Source of the DNA: Rhizomicrobium sp. | Lineage (GTDB): Bacteria > Pseudomonadota > Alphaproteobacteria > Micropepsales > Micropepsaceae | DNA length: 64,000 nt | Direction: 5' to 3' | Assembly: GCA_037200985.1 (NCBI GenBank) | Contig: JBBCGJ010000001.1 | Location: 124,001 to 188,000, forward strand | Shown: piece by piece, positions 62,332 to 64,000 of the stretch | How positions within the stretch are numbered: position 1 is the stretch's first letter | Layout: the number at the start of each line of letters is the position of its first letter | Program-made: the position numbers and the translations under genes | The notes under the pieces: model-generated | Databases searched by the model: none | Seen by the model: the letters and a program-made list of their open reading frames with translations, nothing else | Told to the model about the DNA's origin: nothing

Positions 62332-63966
62332 ATGCTGCAGGTCTCCGCCTGGATCCGCGTCGTCGTCTGGACGATCATCCTGGCCGGCGCGGTGATCGCG
62401 CTGCCCAACGCGCTGCCGGATTCGGTGCTGGCGAAATTTCCCTCCTGGCTCCCGACGCGGGCGGTGTCGCTCGGCCTCGACCTGCAGGGCGGTTCGCATC
62501 TTCTTCTGGAAGTCGAATTCGACCAGGTCTCCAAGGACAAGCTCGAGTCGCTGACGAGCGACATCCGCCGCAGCCTGCGCAAGGCGCGCCCGGCGATCGG
62601 CTACAGGTTCCTGACGCCGCGCGCGGATTCGATCGCGGTGCAGATCACCGACCCGGCGCGGCGCGACGAAGCGCGGTCGCTGATCCAGGGGCTCAACCCG
62701 TCGATCGGCGGCGGCGTGCTGGCGGTGGGCGCCAAGGCCTATGACTTCGCCGACAACGGCCAGGGCCAGTTCACGCTCAAGATGACCGATGCCTACAAGG
62801 AGCAGACGCGGCAGGATATCCTCAGCCAGTCGATCGAGGTCGTGCGCAAGCGCATCGACGAGATGGGTACGCGCGAGCCGACGATCGAGCGGCAGGGCGA
62901 CGAGCGGATCGTCGTCGAAGTGCCGGGCCTCAGCGATCCGCAGCGGCTGATCGACATCCTGGGCAAGACCGCGAAGATGACGTTCCAGCTCGTGGACGAG
63001 GCCGCCGACCGCAGCGGCGCGGCCCAGCGCGGCGTGGCGCCGATCGGCGACGACATCCTGCCCATGACGAAGGGCAAGAACGGCCTGCCGATCGGGCCGC
63101 CCGTCGTGGTCGAGAAGCGCATCATGGTCGCCGGCGACCGCCTGGTCGACGCCCGGCAGGGCTTCGATCCGCGCAGCGGCGAAGCGGTGGTCGAATTCCG
63201 CTTCGACAGCACCGGCGCCAAGCAGTTCGGCGACGTGACCAAGGCCTATCCGCCACAGACCCAGCGCTTCGCCATCGTCCTCGACAAACAGGTCATCTCC
63301 GCGCCGATGATCAACGAGCCGATCCTCGGCGGATCGGGCCAGATCACTGGCTCCTTCAGCGTCGAAAGCGCAAACGATCTGGCGACCCTGCTGCGCGCCG
63401 GCGCGCTGCCGGCGCCGCTCAAGGTGATCGAGCGCCGCACCGTTGGGCCGGGCCTCGGCGCCGACCAGATCAAGGCCGGCCGCTATTCGGCCCTGGCGGG
63501 CCTCGTCCTGGTGGCGCTGTTCATGGTCGCGCGCTATGGCCTGTTCGGGCTGTTCGCCGACATCGCGCTCGCCCTGAACGTGGTCCTGCTGCTGGCGGCG
63601 CTCACCCTGTTCGGCGCCACGCTGACGCTGCCCGGCATCGCCGGCATCGTGCTGACCATGGGCATGGCGGTCGACGCCAATGTGCTGATCTACGAGCGCA
63701 TAAAGGAGGAGCAGCGCAACGGCCGCAGCATGCTGGCCTCCATCGATCAGGGCTTCCGCCGCGCCATGGCGACCATCATCGACGCCAATTCGACCCATCT
63801 GATCGCCGCCCTGATCCTGTTCCAGCTCGGTTCCGGACCGGTCCGCGGCTTCGCGGTGACGCTGGGCGTCGGCATTCTCACCTCCTTCTTCACCGCCGTG
63901 ATGGTGACGCGGCTGGTTGTGGTGATGTGGCTCAACATCCGCCGCCCCAAGCGATTGGCCATTTAG
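62332..63966 (+). CDS. secD: Protein translocase subunit SecD
   Basis: SecD uses the proton gradient to aid late stages of Sec export. The 544-aa product has an N-terminal helix, VSLGLDLQGGSHLLLEVE (D1 motif), the large periplasmic P1 domain, and five further helices with VLTMGMAVDANVLIYERIKEE (D4-type motif with the key Asp). It is complete, with stop at 63964-63966. secF would be expected next, beyond the window; only 34 bases remain. Confidence 0.97.
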   Translation: MLQVSAWIRVVVWTIILAGAVIALPNALPDSVLAKFPSWLPTRAVSLGLDLQGGSHLLLEVEFDQVSKDKLESLTSDIRRSLRKARPAIGYRFLTPRADSIAVQITDPARRDEARSLIQGLNPSIGGGVLAVGAKAYDFADNGQGQFTLKMTDAYKEQTRQDILSQSIEVVRKRIDEMGTREPTIERQGDERIVVEVPGLSDPQRLIDILGKTAKMTFQLVDEAADRSGAAQRGVAPIGDDILPMTKGKNGLPIGPPVVVEKRIMVAGDRLVDARQGFDPRSGEAVVEFRFDSTGAKQFGDVTKAYPPQTQRFAIVLDKQVISAPMINEPILGGSGQITGSFSVESANDLATLLRAGALPAPLKVIERRTVGPGLGADQIKAGRYSALAGLVLVALFMVARYGLFGLFADIALALNVVLLLAALTLFGATLTLPGIAGIVLTMGMAVDANVLIYERIKEEQRNGRSMLASIDQGFRRAMATIIDANSTHLIAALILFQLGSGPVRGFAVTLGVGILTSFFTAVMVTRLVVVMWLNIRRPKRLAI

Positions 63967-64000
63967 AGAAAAGGGCTGAAATGCCCGAGAATTAGAGTAA

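Noticed and set aside
1..64000. CRISPR array, integrase, complete transposase or prophage genes
   Set aside because: No regularly spaced direct repeats and no recognisable recombinase or phage structural gene were seen on either strand.

Overview
The window is chromosomal DNA from a high-GC alphaproteobacterium. The evidence is the co-occurrence of alphaproteobacterial gene orders: fabD-fabG-acpP-fabF-mltG-yicC-gmk; rsmA-pdxA-surA-lptD-lptG-lptF with pepA and holC; purN-purM-DUF2066-pgsA-like-hdaA-ppk-ppx; and tatABC-serS-surE-pcm-M23-yajC-secD. Most genes use strongly GC-rich third positions, many start with GTG or TTG, and ATGA/GTGA/TGATG overlaps between genes are common. I cannot name the genus from the sequence alone. 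Almost all of the window is coding. No tRNA, rRNA, CRISPR array or complete IS element was seen.

Layout. 1-4465 (minus): der (cut by the window edge), bamB, a YfgM-like protein and panB. 4763-6222 (plus): a DUF4239 membrane protein, a small YbjQ-like protein and a VOC protein. 6279-7563 (minus): the ribosomal operon rpsF-rpsR-rplI. 7766-11371 (plus): an orphan AAA+ ATPase of atypical composition, then a secreted prolyl oligopeptidase. 11458-11830 (minus): two tandem tiny His/Trp-rich exported proteins. 12030-14223 (plus): an MFS transporter and a TauD-like dioxygenase. 14651-21154 (plus): type II fatty acid synthesis, MltG, YicC, guanylate kinase and a SemiSWEET. 21161-32851 (minus): GNAT, amidohydrolase, alcohol dehydrogenase, acyltransferase, then the rsmA-pdxA-surA-lptD-lptG-lptF envelope block. 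33028-34988 (plus): pepA and holC. 35246-37410 (minus): two tandem lpxD paralogues. 37588-48139: mixed core genes (TPR protein, ABC-F, ndk, SDR, ArsR/AHSA1/DoxX cassette, purMN, DUF2066, CDP-alcohol phosphatidyltransferase). 49451-53887: hdaA, ppk and ppx, with one single-base frameshift in each of the first two. 54140-63966: tatABC, serS, surE, pcm, a degenerate LytM lipoprotein, DUF815, yajC and secD.

Three compact, AT-richer cassettes interrupt this core. (i) 48264-49291: a promoter, a strongly folded RNA (three-way junction plus a 10-bp GNRA hairpin) and a DUF3800 gene, lying between the phosphatidyltransferase and hdaA. (ii) 38597-39857: a SatD-like regulator and a DUF3307-like membrane protein, placed at the 3' end of an ABC-F gene and flanked by a diverged second copy of that 3' end. 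(iii) the AAA+ ATPase at 7766-9115. A short DUF559 nuclease-fold gene (56289-56642) lies between two near-identical inverted repeats whose relatives recur elsewhere without a gene.

The intergenic regions also carry small palindromic repeats, with ends such as TGTCATCCCCGG or TTTCCTCCCCC. They truncate one gene (DUF1902) and abut the start codon of another (amidohydrolase), and they crowd the tat-serS region. The most interesting items are the DUF3800-linked RNA, the DUF559/inverted-repeat unit and the SatD cassette with its duplicated gene end.
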